Source of the DNA: Trichormus sp. NMC-1
Lineage (GTDB): Bacteria; Cyanobacteriota; Cyanobacteriia; Cyanobacteriales; Nostocaceae
Direction of reading: 5' to 3'
Assembly: GCF_001858025.1 (NCBI RefSeq)
Contig: NZ_LZQD01000006.1
Location: 90,894 to 154,893 of the forward strand
Length of the DNA: 64,000 nucleotides
Shown here: piece by piece, positions 16,490-26,136 of the stretch
Layout: every line of letters begins with the position of its first letter
Position numbering within the stretch: position 1 is the first letter of the stretch
The notes under the pieces: generated by a model
The model's database searches: none
Told to the model about the DNA's origin: nothing
What the model saw: only the letters and a program-made list of their open reading frames with translations
Translations under genes and position numbers: made by a program

Positions 16490-18550
16490 TTACAGCCAAT
16501 CATCCTCATCATCCCAGTTATCTTGGTAGCTGGGACGCTTCTTGGGTGCTGGACGGCTATCATAGGAGGAAGAACGATTGTCCCTACTAGAGTCTCTGCC
16601 ATTATCCCTGCCATAGTCCCGGTTATAAGAATCCCGTTCCCGATAGGTTTCTCTAGAAGAATCTCGTTCTCGTTCTTTGTCACCAGTGAAAATGTCACGA
16701 ATGGCACCAAACAAGTCTTCGTCTTCATCCTCAGCATAATACTGACGGACTTCTCGATTTAGCTCATACAGAGCATCTTGCAGGTCTGCGTAAGCTTGGT
16801 CAATTCCGCGATCGTCATTTTCTTTTAAACTTTCCCGCAGTTCACGAGAAATATTATCAATGCGTTGACGACGGTTGCGGGCAAATTGCATCCCCATTTC
16901 TAAGGCTACTTCCCGCAATTGCCGTTCGGCTTGTAAAATTATTGCTTCGGAACGAGTGCGTTTTTCTACTCGTTCTTTGCGTTCCCGGTCAACTTCGGAG
17001 TATTTTTGAGCATCTTGAATCATGCGATTCACTTCCGACTCACTCAAGGTAGAAGCACCTTGAATGGTAATACTTTGTTCGCGTCCAGTAGTGCGATCTA
17101 AGGCTGTTACCTGTAAAATACCGTTAGCATCAATATCAAATGATACTTGAACTTGGGGGATACCTCTTGGTGCTGGCGGAATACCATACAGCTTGAACCG
17201 TCCTAAAGACTTGTTATTTGTTGCCATTTCCCGCTCACCCTGGACAACGTGGATTTCGACGCTGTTTTGGTTATTTTCAGAAGTGGAAAAAATGTCAGAG
17301 CGCCGTACTGGTATAGTCGTGTTGCGGGGAATAAGTTTTTTCATCACACCGCCGATGGTTTCTAATCCCATAGATAGAGGCGTGACATCTAAAAGCAGTA
17401 CATCCTTGAGTTCACCTGCGAGAATCCCTGCCTGAATAGCTGCACCCACCGCCACCACTTCATCAGGGTTAACGTTTTCGTTGGGTTCAGTTCCAATTAA
17501 GTCACGTACTAGCTGTTTCACCATTGGTATCCTTGTGGAACCGCCTACTAGTACAACTTCTTCAATATCTACAGGGGAGAGTCCGGCATCTTTGAGCGCC
17601 CTTTTGACAGGGGTTCGCACTCGACTGATTAAGTCACCGCACAAGCCTTCAAATTGCGATCGCGTCATGCGAGTTTCTAGATGTTTGGGACCGTCCTCTG
17701 TGGCAGTGATGAAGGGTAAGTTAATATCGGTGACGCTGACGGCGGAAAGTTCTATTTTGGCTTTTTCGGCTGCTTCCATCAAACGTTGCAAAGCTTGGCG
17801 ATCGCGTCTTAAGTCTAAACCTTCTGCTTCTAAAAATTGGTCTGCTAACCAATCAACTATTTTTTTGTCAAAATCATTACCACCTAACTGGGTATCTCCA
17901 CTAGTGGATTTAACTTCAAATATGCCGTCACCTACTTCCAGAATCGATACATCAAAAGTCCCACCACCCAAGTCAAAGACTAAGATAGTTTCTGTGTCAC
18001 CTCGATCTAATCCGTAAGCCAAAGATGCCGCAGTTGGTTCATTGAGAATTCGCAATACCTCTAAACCCGCAATTCTGCCCGCATCACGGGTTGCTTGGCG
18101 CTGGGAATCATTAAAATAAGCAGGAACGGTAATTACAGCCCCGGTGACAGGTTCTCCCAAATAGCGACTAGCGTCATCTGCCAATTTCTTGAGGATCATG
18201 GCCGAAATTTCTTCTGGGGCAAATTCCTTATTCAGACGGGGACAGGTAACTTTAATACTGCCCATTTCATCTTTGCGGATCGTGTAGGGTACACGTTTAG
18301 AATCTGGGTTTAATTCGCCATACTTGCGCCCAATGAAGCGTTTGACTGCAAAAAAGGTATTTTGGGGATTGAGGACGGTTTGTCGTCTTGCCATTTGCCC
18401 AACTACCCTTTCACCTTCTTTACTAAAACCAACGACTGAGGGGGTGGTTCGCATTCCTTCTGCATTGGCAATCACCACCGGCTTGCCACCCTCCATCACG
18501 GCGACTACTGAGTTGGTTGTACCCAAGTCGATGCCGACTACCTTGCCCAT
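16490..18550 (-). CDS. dnaK1: Hsp70 chaperone DnaK1-type with long charged tail
   Basis: 686 residues. The ATPase domain starts [20 protein letters not shown] and includes [17 protein letters not shown] and [16 protein letters not shown]. The substrate domain includes [15 protein letters not shown] and [15 protein letters not shown]. The C-terminus differs from standard DnaK. After about residue 610 it is rich in Arg, Asp, Ser and Tyr ([20 protein letters not shown]), ending NWDDEDDWL. That is typical of cyanobacterial DnaK1, which is separate from the essential DnaK2 at 41535. It refolds proteins with J partners; dnaJ follows directly. Confidence 0.95.
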   Translation of the reverse strand: MGKVVGIDLGTTNSVVAVMEGGKPVVIANAEGMRTTPSVVGFSKEGERVVGQMARRQTVLNPQNTFFAVKRFIGRKYGELNPDSKRVPYTIRKDEMGSIKVTCPRLNKEFAPEEISAMILKKLADDASRYLGEPVTGAVITVPAYFNDSQRQATRDAGRIAGLEVLRILNEPTAASLAYGLDRGDTETILVFDLGGGTFDVSILEVGDGIFEVKSTSGDTQLGGNDFDKKIVDWLADQFLEAEGLDLRRDRQALQRLMEAAEKAKIELSAVSVTDINLPFITATEDGPKHLETRMTRSQFEGLCGDLISRVRTPVKRALKDAGLSPVDIEEVVLVGGSTRIPMVKQLVRDLIGTEPNENVNPDEVVAVGAAIQAGILAGELKDVLLLDVTPLSMGLETIGGVMKKLIPRNTTIPVRRSDIFSTSENNQNSVEIHVVQGEREMATNNKSLGRFKLYGIPPAPRGIPQVQVSFDIDANGILQVTALDRTTGREQSITIQGASTLSESEVNRMIQDAQKYSEVDRERKERVEKRTRSEAIILQAERQLREVALEMGMQFARNRRQRIDNISRELRESLKENDDRGIDQAYADLQDALYELNREVRQYYAEDEDEDLFGAIRDIFTGDKERERDSSRETYRERDSYNRDYGRDNGRDSSRDNRSSSYDSRPAPKKRPSYQDNWDDEDDWL

Positions 18551-18968
18551 GCGTTACTCTTCTCCTAAGCGTCTTTTATAAATTTATTATTATATGGCTG
18601 GACTACCTCTAGCTTGCTGCTAAATGATGAAAACCGCCCAATGGTGTAATTATCATCATTCAATCAAGAATTAGAGAAATTTGAGCTTGAGGCGCTACTT
18701 GCTTGCACTAGGATAGCATTTGAAGAGAGAGAACAGGAAACTCTTAACAGGTCATCCGATTTTGTATTTTGGATTGATTTCATGGATAAATCCGGGGGCT
18801 TGTAGCATCAAGGAATTATTGGTCAAAATTTTATAGCAGTTCCCATGCTCGTGAGGTACAAAGTTTTCTAGATTTTAGGGAACAGGGAACAGGGAACAGG
18901 GAACAGGGAATAAATTGGTGTGTACTTCATTAGACTGGGAAACGCTATATTAATCACTAATTACTACT
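18551..18968. other. Intergenic region between dnaK1 and M28 peptidase
   Basis: 418 bases with no gene. The dnaK1 promoter should lie in 18551-18720. 18832-18949 is a family-6 inverted-repeat element holding GGGAACA heptamers, and the M28 peptidase starts 20 bases after it. Confidence 0.5.
18832..18949. repeat. Family-6 inverted-repeat element with GGGAACA heptamers
   Basis: Left end TATAGCAGTTCCCA and right end ACTGGGAAACGCTATA are near inverse of each other, with GAGGTAC and GTACTTC placed symmetrically inside. About four to five GGGAACA heptamers occupy the interior (18879-18909). Related copies are at 57398-57502 and 57846-57951. Confidence 0.75.
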
Positions 18969-19817
18969 TTGAATTTAAAACAGCGGTTACAAAATCACCT
19001 TCAGCAGATAGCGAGAGAACGCGATCCCTATATGGCGACTGCGGGTCATTTCTTTGTTCAAGAATACATTCGCCAACAATTTGCACAATGGGGAAGTGTG
19101 GAAATCCACACCTTCCAAGTAGGGAGTAAAACCTGTAAAAACTTGATTTTGAATTTACCCGCTACAGCGGACAAGCACAAGAGAGATTTAGCACCTATTT
19201 TAATTGGCGCTCACTATGATGGCGTACCTGGTACAGTAGCAGCTGATGATAACGCTACAGGTGTGGCAGTTTTATTAGAATTTGCCAGAAGTTTTGCTGG
19301 GCAACCAATCAGATATCCTTTGCGACTGGTTGCTTTTGATATGGAAGAATATGGCTTACTGGGTAGTGCTGATTATGCAGCTTTGTTACGTGAACAAAAG
19401 CAACATTTACGCCTGATGATATCTTTGGAAATGTTAGGATATCGAGACTTCACTCCTGGTTCTCAAAAATACCCATCGCCTCTAGAACTTTTTTATCCAA
19501 ATTCTGGTGATTTTATCGCTTTAATTGGCAATTTTCGGACTTTGGCTGATTTAATTAGTCTGAGTAGGAGTATTCGCCAAGTGGGAGTATCTAGTCAGTG
19601 GCTACCGACACCAAACCGAGGTTTAATGGTTCCCCAAACTCGACTTAGTGATCATGCACCTTTTTGGGATCAAGGTTATCCAGCGATGATGGTAACGGAT
19701 ACGGCTTTTATGAGGAATCCTCATTATCACAAAGCGAGTGACACTATTGCGACTTTGGATTTAGATTTTCTAACGGGTGTATGTGAGGGTTTGGAAATGG
19801 GTATTAGGCAATTATAA
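18969..19817 (+). CDS. M28-family zinc aminopeptidase-like protein
   Basis: 282 residues from a TTG start. Metal ligands are visible: LIGAHYDGVPGTVAADDNAT (His and bridging Asp near 81 and 94), FDMEEYGLLGS (Glu pair near 126-127), and SDHAPFWDQGYPAMMV (a C-terminal His). There is no signal peptide, so it is probably cytoplasmic. These proteins remove N-terminal residues or cyclise glutamine; the exact substrate is unknown. No ATG lies near the conserved N-terminus, and the family-6 repeat ends just upstream, so the start region may have been altered. Confidence 0.88.
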   Translation: MNLKQRLQNHLQQIARERDPYMATAGHFFVQEYIRQQFAQWGSVEIHTFQVGSKTCKNLILNLPATADKHKRDLAPILIGAHYDGVPGTVAADDNATGVAVLLEFARSFAGQPIRYPLRLVAFDMEEYGLLGSADYAALLREQKQHLRLMISLEMLGYRDFTPGSQKYPSPLELFYPNSGDFIALIGNFRTLADLISLSRSIRQVGVSSQWLPTPNRGLMVPQTRLSDHAPFWDQGYPAMMVTDTAFMRNPHYHKASDTIATLDLDFLTGVCEGLEMGIRQL

Positions 19818-20159
19818 GAAATTGGAGGTTAAAAAAGTATATGTTTACGGGACTTTCAGAAGTAGAATATCTGAAAAATCTCTGTGGACAATATGTATTG
19901 TCAGAAAAAAAATATCTGTAAATAGGGTTTGCTGTTCGCGGAGCGTGCCGTTAGGCATATAAACCAAAAACCCAGATATATCAACAGTTTCAGGCTGAAA
20001 AAAGTAGGAGAAGGTGCAAGAAATAAGCGATAAAATCATCAAAAACCGTTCATTTACCCAGATTTGAGAATATTCTGATCTCCTTCTAATTCTTCCTCCT
20101 GACTCCTGACTCCTGACTTCTGACTCCTAGCCCTAACGGAAAGACTTTTTCAGCAAGCC
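19818..20159. other. Intergenic repeats between M28 peptidase and SnoaL-like gene
   Basis: Holds a GC-rich short repeat (gttcgcggagcgtgccg near 19933), a patch of AGGAGTC heptamers read inversely (about 20096-20130) and the string GACTTTTTCAGCAAGCCCTA, an IS/MITE-end-like sequence also found near 57378. A 26-codon frame at 19841-19921 (MFTGLSEVEYLKNL...) has no support as a gene. Confidence 0.45.
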
Positions 20160-20492
20160 CTAATTAACTTTTTCAGGCATTGCCGAAGAATGATGTTCGA
20201 TAATTAACCATTTATTTCCAACTTTGCGGTAAACAAATGTATAACGTGCTTGCACTTTATTGACTTGGCCATCTTGAGTTAAATTGAAGGTATAAATACC
20301 AGAATTAATTGCGATATTGCAATATATACGAATATTTTCTTCATCAATTTTTCCTACCGGCTTCAGTTTCAGAAATTTCTGAAAGTAATCTTTAATTTCA
20401 GCAGGTGTATTACGAACCTGATTAGATACAGTGGGTAACAAAACACCATCTTTAGCGTAATTTCTGGCAACTTTTTTAGGTGTAGGATTCAA
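20160..20492 (-). CDS. SnoaL/DUF4440-like protein, probably N-terminally truncated
   Basis: 110 residues from a TTG at 20492. AKDGVLLPTVSNQVRNTPAE, RIYCNIAINSGIYTF and RYTFVYRKVGNKWLIIEHHS are the SgcJ/EcaC (NTF2-like) pattern. This cone-shaped fold dimerises and binds small ligands or forms association domains. Relatives carry about 20-40 more residues (a first helix) before the KKVARNYAKDG segment. An in-frame TGA lies just three codons upstream, so that helix is absent. The gene may be a remnant. Confidence 0.65.
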   Translation of the reverse strand: MNPTPKKVARNYAKDGVLLPTVSNQVRNTPAEIKDYFQKFLKLKPVGKIDEENIRIYCNIAINSGIYTFNLTQDGQVNKVQARYTFVYRKVGNKWLIIEHHSSAMPEKVN

Positions 20493-20587
20493 GTTCTCTC
20501 ATCAGTATGAGGGAATACTTTAAAATTTTCATCACCATATATAAAGGAATGATTTTTTAAACAAGTTCTTCATCAAGAGGTCTAAAA

Positions 20588-21709
20588 ATGACAACTACAA
20601 ACGAAAAACGCAAAATTCGTTATGCTGTTGTTGGTTTAGGTTGGTTTGCTCAACAAGCTGCTTTACCTGCGTTTACTTCTGCCGATAACTCTGAATTAGT
20701 TGCTCTAGTTTCCGATGACCCTATAAAACGTGAAGAACTCAGCAAACAGTATGGCATTGAGCATACTTATTCTTATGAGGACTATGAGGAATGTCTGACG
20801 AGCGGGTTGATAGATGCTGTTTATATTGCATTACCCAATCACCTACATTGTGAGTATACTGTGCGGGCAGCTAATCAGGTTATTCATGTGCTTTGTGAAA
20901 AGCCAATGGCTGTAACGGAACAAGAGTGCGATGCCATGAATAGGGCTGCCAACGACAATGGTATAAAGCTGATGATTGCTTATAGATTACATCTAGAACC
21001 CGCAAATTTACAGGCTATAGAAATAGTAAAATCGCACCAAATTGGTGAAGCACGACTTTTCAACTCTGTTTTTTCTCAACAAGTAGAACAAGGCAACATT
21101 CGTTTACGAGAAATTACAGGTGGTGGAACACTTTATGATATTGGTATTTACTGCATTAATGCCGCACGCTATTTGTTTCAAGATGAACCAACCGAAGTGT
21201 TTGCTGTAGCAGCTACCAAAGGAGAACAACGCTTCAGCGAAGTGGAAGAAATGAGTAGCGTTATCCTGCGTTTTCCTAATGAGCGACTAGCAACATTTAC
21301 CTGTAGCTTTGGAGCCGCAAAAGTTTCTAATTACCAGGTTGTAGGCACTAAGGGCGATATCCGAGTAGAATCCGCTTACACTTGGCAGGGAGATATTAAG
21401 CACTACCTAACTATTGATGGTGAAACTCAGGAACGCACCTTTGAAAGCCATGATCAGTTAGCTGCTGAATTCACATATTTCTCAGATTGCATTCTCCAAA
21501 ATCGAGATCCAGAGCCATCGGGAATAGAAGGATTGAACGATGTTCATATTATTGAGGCGCTGTACCAATCAATTGAAACAGGTCAGTCTGTGCCAGTAAA
21601 AACTTTTGAGCGTGATCAACACCCGACATCGGCTCACACGATTGAGCGTCCTGCTACTGAAGAGAAACCAGAACTAATTCATGCTGCTTCACCGGGCGGT
21701 AATTCTTAA
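20588..21709 (+). CDS. Gfo/Idh/MocA-family oxidoreductase (glucose-fructose oxidoreductase-like)
   Basis: 373 residues. Rossmann motif YAVVGLGWFAQQAALPAFTS near 12-31, CEKPMAV near 101-107 and a GGGTLYDIGIYCINAARYLF helix near 180-199, all typical of the glucose-fructose oxidoreductase branch. NAD(P)-dependent and cytoplasmic; the exact sugar is not deducible. The start has a clear AGAGG 7 bases upstream. Another member of this family lies at 23645-24739 and a third starts the window. Confidence 0.92.
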   Translation: MTTTNEKRKIRYAVVGLGWFAQQAALPAFTSADNSELVALVSDDPIKREELSKQYGIEHTYSYEDYEECLTSGLIDAVYIALPNHLHCEYTVRAANQVIHVLCEKPMAVTEQECDAMNRAANDNGIKLMIAYRLHLEPANLQAIEIVKSHQIGEARLFNSVFSQQVEQGNIRLREITGGGTLYDIGIYCINAARYLFQDEPTEVFAVAATKGEQRFSEVEEMSSVILRFPNERLATFTCSFGAAKVSNYQVVGTKGDIRVESAYTWQGDIKHYLTIDGETQERTFESHDQLAAEFTYFSDCILQNRDPEPSGIEGLNDVHIIEALYQSIETGQSVPVKTFERDQHPTSAHTIERPATEEKPELIHAASPGGNS

Positions 21710-21886
21710 AGCAGCCTGATGAGGGCGGTTACGGCATTAAACTGTATCAAAGTTGTACTGAAACCATAATATTATTTATGCGATCGCATGAGTTTTGAAT
21801 TACTAACCGTCTTATTGAGTGTTTTCACTCATGCAAATCTACCTACTCATCTGGTAGAGATTTTAAAAGGTTAGTGGTGAAAATAA

Positions 21887-23416
21887 ATGCTGGCTAGAGT
21901 CTGGAGTGCATCTATTATCGGGATTGACGCTATAAAAGTGGGTGTGGAAGTTGATGTTTCCGGGGGTTTACCGGGAATTGTGATTTTAGGTTTACCAGAT
22001 TCGGCTATTCAAGAATCTAAAGAACGGGTAAAAGCAACTTTGAAAAATGCGGGTTTTGCTTTTCCCATGCGAAAGATTGTAATTAACCTCACTCCCGCAG
22101 ATTTACGCAAGGAAGGACCCGCTTTTGATTTACCGATTAGTATGGGCATTTTAGCGGCTTCTGAACAAGTTAATCCTGATTTGTTGGGAGATTTTTTATT
22201 TTTGGGGGAAGTTTCTTTAGATGGGAGTTTGCGTCCTGTTGCGGGTGTACTTCCTATTGCTGCAACTGCCCAAAAAATGGGAATTACGGGTTTAGTTGTT
22301 CCTGTTGATAATGCTCAAGAAGCTGCGGTGGTGGAAGGATTAGCGGTTTATGGTTGCAGACATATTGCTGATGTGGTGGATTTGTTAAATAATCCAGGAC
22401 GTTACAAACCTGTAAAGTTGGATGAAACCGGAAATAGGTTAGATGTAGTTTATACAGGCGCAGATTTGCATGATGTCAAAGGACAAGCTCATGCGCGTCG
22501 GGCTTTGGAAATTGCGGCTGCTGGCGGACATAATTTAATTTTTGTCGGACCACCTGGCAGCGGAAAGACGATGTTAGCACGTCGTTTACCGGGTATTTTA
22601 CCACCTTTGGAGTTTTCTGAATCGCTGGAAGTAACGCGGATTCATTCTGTAGCTGGGTTGTTGAAAAATCGTGGTTCTTTGGTGCGCGATCGCCCTTTTC
22701 GTAGTCCTCACCATTCGGCATCGGGGCCTTCTCTCGTTGGTGGTGGCACTTTTCCTCGTCCTGGAGAGATATCTTTATCACATCGAGGGATACTTTTTCT
22801 CGATGAACTTACGGAGTTTAAAAGAGATGTATTAGAGTTTCTGCGTCAACCTTTGGAAGATGGTTTTGTGACAATTTCCCGAACTAGACAGTCAGTGACG
22901 TTTCCTGCACAATTTACATTGGTAGCGAGTACCAATCCTTGTCCTTGTGGTTATTATGGCGATACGATTCAAGAGTGTACTTGTTCCCCTCGTCACCGAG
23001 AGCAATATTGGGCTAAGTTATCGGGTCCGTTAATGGATAGAATTGATTTACAAGTGGCTGTGAATCGCTTGAAACCAGAGGAAATCACCCAAGCTGCAAC
23101 GGGGGAAGGGTCGAAATCTGTAGCACAAAGAGTGAAAACAGCAAGAGAACGGGCTATGATTCGTTTTCAATCAGAAACAAATCTGCGTTGTAATGCCCAA
23201 ATGCAAAGTAGTCATCTGCAAAAGTGGTGTAATTTAGATGATGCTAGTCGGAATTTATTAGAAGCTGCGATTAGAAAATTGGGTTTATCGGCTAGAGCAA
23301 GCGATCGCATTCTCAAGGTAGCACGAACTATTGCAGATTTGGCAGGGGATGATGATCTCAAACCGCAACACGTAGCAGAAGCTATTCAATATCGGACTAT
23401 TGATAGAATGCAGTAA
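21887..23416 (+). CDS. YifB/ComM-family Mg-chelatase-like AAA+ ATPase
   Basis: 509 residues. The N-terminal Lon-like domain begins MLARVWSASIIGIDAIKVGV. The AAA+ module has Walker A FVGPPGSGKTMLARRLPGIL near 218-237 and ILFLDELTEF Walker B. A Cys cluster (NPCPCGYYGD, ECTCSPRHREQY) follows, then a C-terminal helical domain (LGLSARASDRILKVARTIAD). ComM drives branch migration during natural transformation, and that role is plausible here since many cyanobacteria are competent. Length matches the family. Confidence 0.95.
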   Translation: MLARVWSASIIGIDAIKVGVEVDVSGGLPGIVILGLPDSAIQESKERVKATLKNAGFAFPMRKIVINLTPADLRKEGPAFDLPISMGILAASEQVNPDLLGDFLFLGEVSLDGSLRPVAGVLPIAATAQKMGITGLVVPVDNAQEAAVVEGLAVYGCRHIADVVDLLNNPGRYKPVKLDETGNRLDVVYTGADLHDVKGQAHARRALEIAAAGGHNLIFVGPPGSGKTMLARRLPGILPPLEFSESLEVTRIHSVAGLLKNRGSLVRDRPFRSPHHSASGPSLVGGGTFPRPGEISLSHRGILFLDELTEFKRDVLEFLRQPLEDGFVTISRTRQSVTFPAQFTLVASTNPCPCGYYGDTIQECTCSPRHREQYWAKLSGPLMDRIDLQVAVNRLKPEEITQAATGEGSKSVAQRVKTARERAMIRFQSETNLRCNAQMQSSHLQKWCNLDDASRNLLEAAIRKLGLSARASDRILKVARTIADLAGDDDLKPQHVAEAIQYRTIDRMQ

Positions 23417-23530
23417 GTAGGTTGGCGTTTTAAAAATTGTCGTTGGGATAAGGCAGGGGGCAGGGTGCAGGGTGCAGGGGGAGAAAGGGTTTTAGCCTTG
23501 TTTACTTTTCTTTACTATGATGTACCTTAT
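23415..23530. repeat. AAGTAGGTTGGCG element with CAGGGTG-type heptamers
   Basis: AAGTAGGTTGGCGTTTTAAAAA begins inside the stop codon region of the comM-like gene and leads into CAGGGGG/CAGGGTG heptamers (23454-23484). The text ATGATGTACCTTATAACA (near 23517) then matches the inner part of family-6 elements. The same leader occurs at 6947 and 28751. Confidence 0.6.
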
Positions 23531-23644
23531 AACAAAGGAATCTGCTGTAAAGGAAAAATAGTCGGTTTAAACCGACTTTAGCTATAAGACAGGGAATTTA
23601 TTCCCTGGATTCTTTGCGGTTGTCTTGTGCGTAAGTCCTAAATA

Positions 23645-24739
23645 TTAATCTAAAAACTCTCCCAAACTCGGCACATTTACCCAACTTCCTGTTTCATGAG
23701 ATTGATGAGATAAATCCATTAATAATTGCGAATAAACTCCTTCTCGCAAAGATGGTGTAATTTCCTGCTTAGTTTCAATTCCTTTTACCCATTCATCAAC
23801 AACACGAAGGAATGCACAAATCCGACCATCATTGTAGTGTTGGGGAAATAGTAATTGTTTAGGAATTTCTATTTCTGTTAAAGGTTGACCTGGTTGAAAA
23901 CTCCAAACCCGAAAACCGTGAATATAATCTTTTTGATTATCGTTACCTAAAATTATTGTACCTTTATCTCCATAGACTTCTACTCGATGAGTTCTTTCTG
24001 CATGAACAACTGCACTAATAGCAACTTGGCAAGGTGTGCCATTTGCTAATTCCAGAGATAATAGACAATTATCATCTGTATTTACTGCTTTTAATTCTCC
24101 ATTGGCTGGGTCAATTCTTTCGGTAATTGCTGTACTCAAATGGGCGTTTAATTTGTGAACTGTTCCAAATAGCCAGTTAATATAATCAAAAGCATGGGAA
24201 CCTAAAGATCCTAATGCACCACCGCCTTTTTCTTTTGCAGAATACCAATTCCAAGGACGGGAAACATCAGCGCGGGAAGCACCCAACCAATCAATTTTAA
24301 TTAAGCGGATATTTCCTACATAATTTGAGGAAAGAAGTTGTGCAAAAAATTGCCATGCGGGGATAAAGCGAAATTCAAAATCTACTGTTGCAATTACACC
24401 TTTATTTTTTGCTAACTGATATAATTGTTTGGCTTCAGTTGCATTTAAAGTAATAGGTTTTTCTAGTAAGAGATGTTTACCAGCTTCTAAAACTTGTTTA
24501 GCCATTTCATAATGTAAAAATGGCGGTGTAGAAATGCTGACTGCTTGAACTTCTGATAAAGCAAGAATTTCTGTTAAGTTATCACTAGCATGGGGAATAT
24601 TATTCGCTGTAGCAATAGCTTGAGCTTTTTTAATATCTCGATGATAAACAGCGACTATTTCGGTTTTGTGATGTGCTTGAAATGCGGGAATATGTACTTT
24701 TTGACCAAATCCAGTCCCGACAATTGCGACCCCAATCAT
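23645..24739 (-). CDS. Gfo/Idh/MocA-family oxidoreductase
   Basis: 364 residues. IGVAIVGTGFGQKVHIPAFQ at 2-21 is the NAD(P)-binding motif. LLLEKPITLNATEA near 90-103 carries the catalytic-domain EKP. GGGALGSLGSHAFDYINWLF near 174-193 is the substrate-domain helix. Probably a sugar or inositol dehydrogenase; the substrate is not readable. It follows the DUF1822 gene on the same strand with a 41-base gap and may be in one unit with it. Confidence 0.92.
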   Translation of the reverse strand: MIGVAIVGTGFGQKVHIPAFQAHHKTEIVAVYHRDIKKAQAIATANNIPHASDNLTEILALSEVQAVSISTPPFLHYEMAKQVLEAGKHLLLEKPITLNATEAKQLYQLAKNKGVIATVDFEFRFIPAWQFFAQLLSSNYVGNIRLIKIDWLGASRADVSRPWNWYSAKEKGGGALGSLGSHAFDYINWLFGTVHKLNAHLSTAITERIDPANGELKAVNTDDNCLLSLELANGTPCQVAISAVVHAERTHRVEVYGDKGTIILGNDNQKDYIHGFRVWSFQPGQPLTEIEIPKQLLFPQHYNDGRICAFLRVVDEWVKGIETKQEITPSLREGVYSQLLMDLSHQSHETGSWVNVPSLGEFLD

Positions 24740-24780
24740 AAGCAGTTAAAATTTTAAGTAAGAGTGCAAAAGATATATAA

Positions 24781-25923
24781 TTAAAACCTGAGAATTTCCC
24801 GGTCATAGTTTTCTGGTAAAGGTTCAATTTCCCAAACTATGCCTTCTCCTGGTTCTAAGGCTACATCTACAAATATTGATTGTACCGCAGTTGTGGCTAC
24901 TGCTTCATTATCGGGGAAAGTTTGTAAATCTTCGGTGAGAAGTCGGAGTTTAAAACCACCGGGTATGGTTGCAGCGATAGTGAGGTTACGCAATTCAAAG
25001 CGCCAAGTTTCTTCTGTTTGAGGTATGACTAGTAATTCGTATAGTTGTCCTGCAATTTCTAATTGTCGAAATAAGGTTTGTTGTGGTTGAGTTTCTGTTA
25101 CACTTCTCGCACTAGCTGCACCCATTTCTAAATTCAATTTTCCCCAACCTATATTTTCAGCAATTTCAGATACACCAGTTTCTAACCATTGTAAAATAGA
25201 CCATTGTTCTGGTAGTCCTAAACGCTTTTGATATAGGCTTTTTCGCCAACCACCATTTTCAATTAATGCACCCCATAAAGGAAAAGGAATTGCTAACCGG
25301 GGGGTGATTATTTCTGGATTTGCTAACCGGGTAATTAGATTTTGGGCTTGTGTTAGTGGTAAATCTGGTAGCGGAGTAATAGCGGTGCGTGTAATTTCGG
25401 TTGGACAAAGCTGCAATGTTAATGTTAATACATTGATATCTTGGATTATATCACTCGCATCTAGGGCATAAGTGCGTTCGCTTGCGTCATAACTACCTTT
25501 TGTTTTAAGTTGTGCATGGGTACAATAACCCCAAATTTTCACATAACCATCTTCTGGTTCTACTTGTACAGCTAAATAATAATCTCCTCCCCAGTTTGGT
25601 ATATCTACCCATTCTTGAGGTACGCGGAATTCACTCAAATCAATTGTGTCTTGAGGAACCAAAATTAATTTTTTGGAGTCTACTATGACCGCAGTTCCAT
25701 TTACAAATTCCCAAAAACTGGATAATGCTGTGGTAGTTGGCCATATCTTTGCTTGTGGTGTCAAATCTTCTTGCAACCATTGTAAGACAGCATTTAAACA
25801 AAGTTCATTAATATAAGCTTGATAGCGTGAATATGAGTTAGAAAAAGATTGATTGGGAAAACTCGCTTGCTGTCGGTTAGGAATTTCTAAAATTAAATCT
25901 GTCGGGTTCTCAAAGGTTAGCAT
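24781..25923 (-). CDS. DUF1822-family protein
   Basis: 380 residues. NELCLNAVLQWLQEDL, FWEFVNGTAVIVDSKKLILV and DLSEFRVPQEWVDIPNWGGD are the DUF1822 pattern as I recall it, a cyanobacterial family of unknown function. There is no signal peptide or membrane helix. Such genes often sit beside sigma-70-like genes, sometimes with CHASE2 or CHAT-domain genes. Here the sigma-like gene lies 171 bases upstream on the same strand, supporting a functional pair. Confidence 0.85.
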   Translation of the reverse strand: MLTFENPTDLILEIPNRQQASFPNQSFSNSYSRYQAYINELCLNAVLQWLQEDLTPQAKIWPTTTALSSFWEFVNGTAVIVDSKKLILVPQDTIDLSEFRVPQEWVDIPNWGGDYYLAVQVEPEDGYVKIWGYCTHAQLKTKGSYDASERTYALDASDIIQDINVLTLTLQLCPTEITRTAITPLPDLPLTQAQNLITRLANPEIITPRLAIPFPLWGALIENGGWRKSLYQKRLGLPEQWSILQWLETGVSEIAENIGWGKLNLEMGAASARSVTETQPQQTLFRQLEIAGQLYELLVIPQTEETWRFELRNLTIAATIPGGFKLRLLTEDLQTFPDNEAVATTAVQSIFVDVALEPGEGIVWEIEPLPENYDREILRF

Positions 25924-25959
25924 GATTGGGAATTTGGGATTAAATGAATACGGATTTAA

Positions 25960-26036
25960 TAAACCGCGTTCGCGTAGCGTCCCGTAGGGATAGACGCGAA
26001 GGAAGAAGGAAGAAGGAAGAAGGAAGAAGGAAGAAG
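25960..26036. repeat. Small GC-rich repeat followed by (GGAAGAA)x5
   Basis: 25963-25999 holds a CGCGTAGCG-type dispersed repeat (cgcgttcgcgtagcgtcccg). 26001-26036 holds five GGAAGAA heptamers. Both lie between the sigma-like gene and the DUF1822 gene. Confidence 0.75.
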
Positions 26037-26091
26037 ATATGTAATCTTAAATTAACTGGGAATTTGAAATCAAGAGGAAAACACCAAAAGA

Positions 26092-26136
26092 CTTTTACTT
26101 CTGACTCCTGACTCCTGACTCCTGAATTCTGCTGTA
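26092..26136 (-). repeat. Family-1 repeat end forming the 3' end of the sigma-like gene
   Basis: On the reverse strand, TACAGCAGAATTCAGGAG and three AGGAGTC-type heptamers run into the stop codon. They encode the last residues YSRIQESGVRSQK. The rest of the element is degenerate. Confidence 0.75.

Noticed and set aside
16523..18581. Forward frames opposite dnaK1
   Set aside because: Shadows of dnaK1 caused by its codon use; no start signals or families.
19841..19921. 26-residue peptide gene after the M28 peptidase
   Set aside because: No family, no conserved feature, and it sits in repeat-rich DNA; an adjacent GGAGG-like string alone is not enough.
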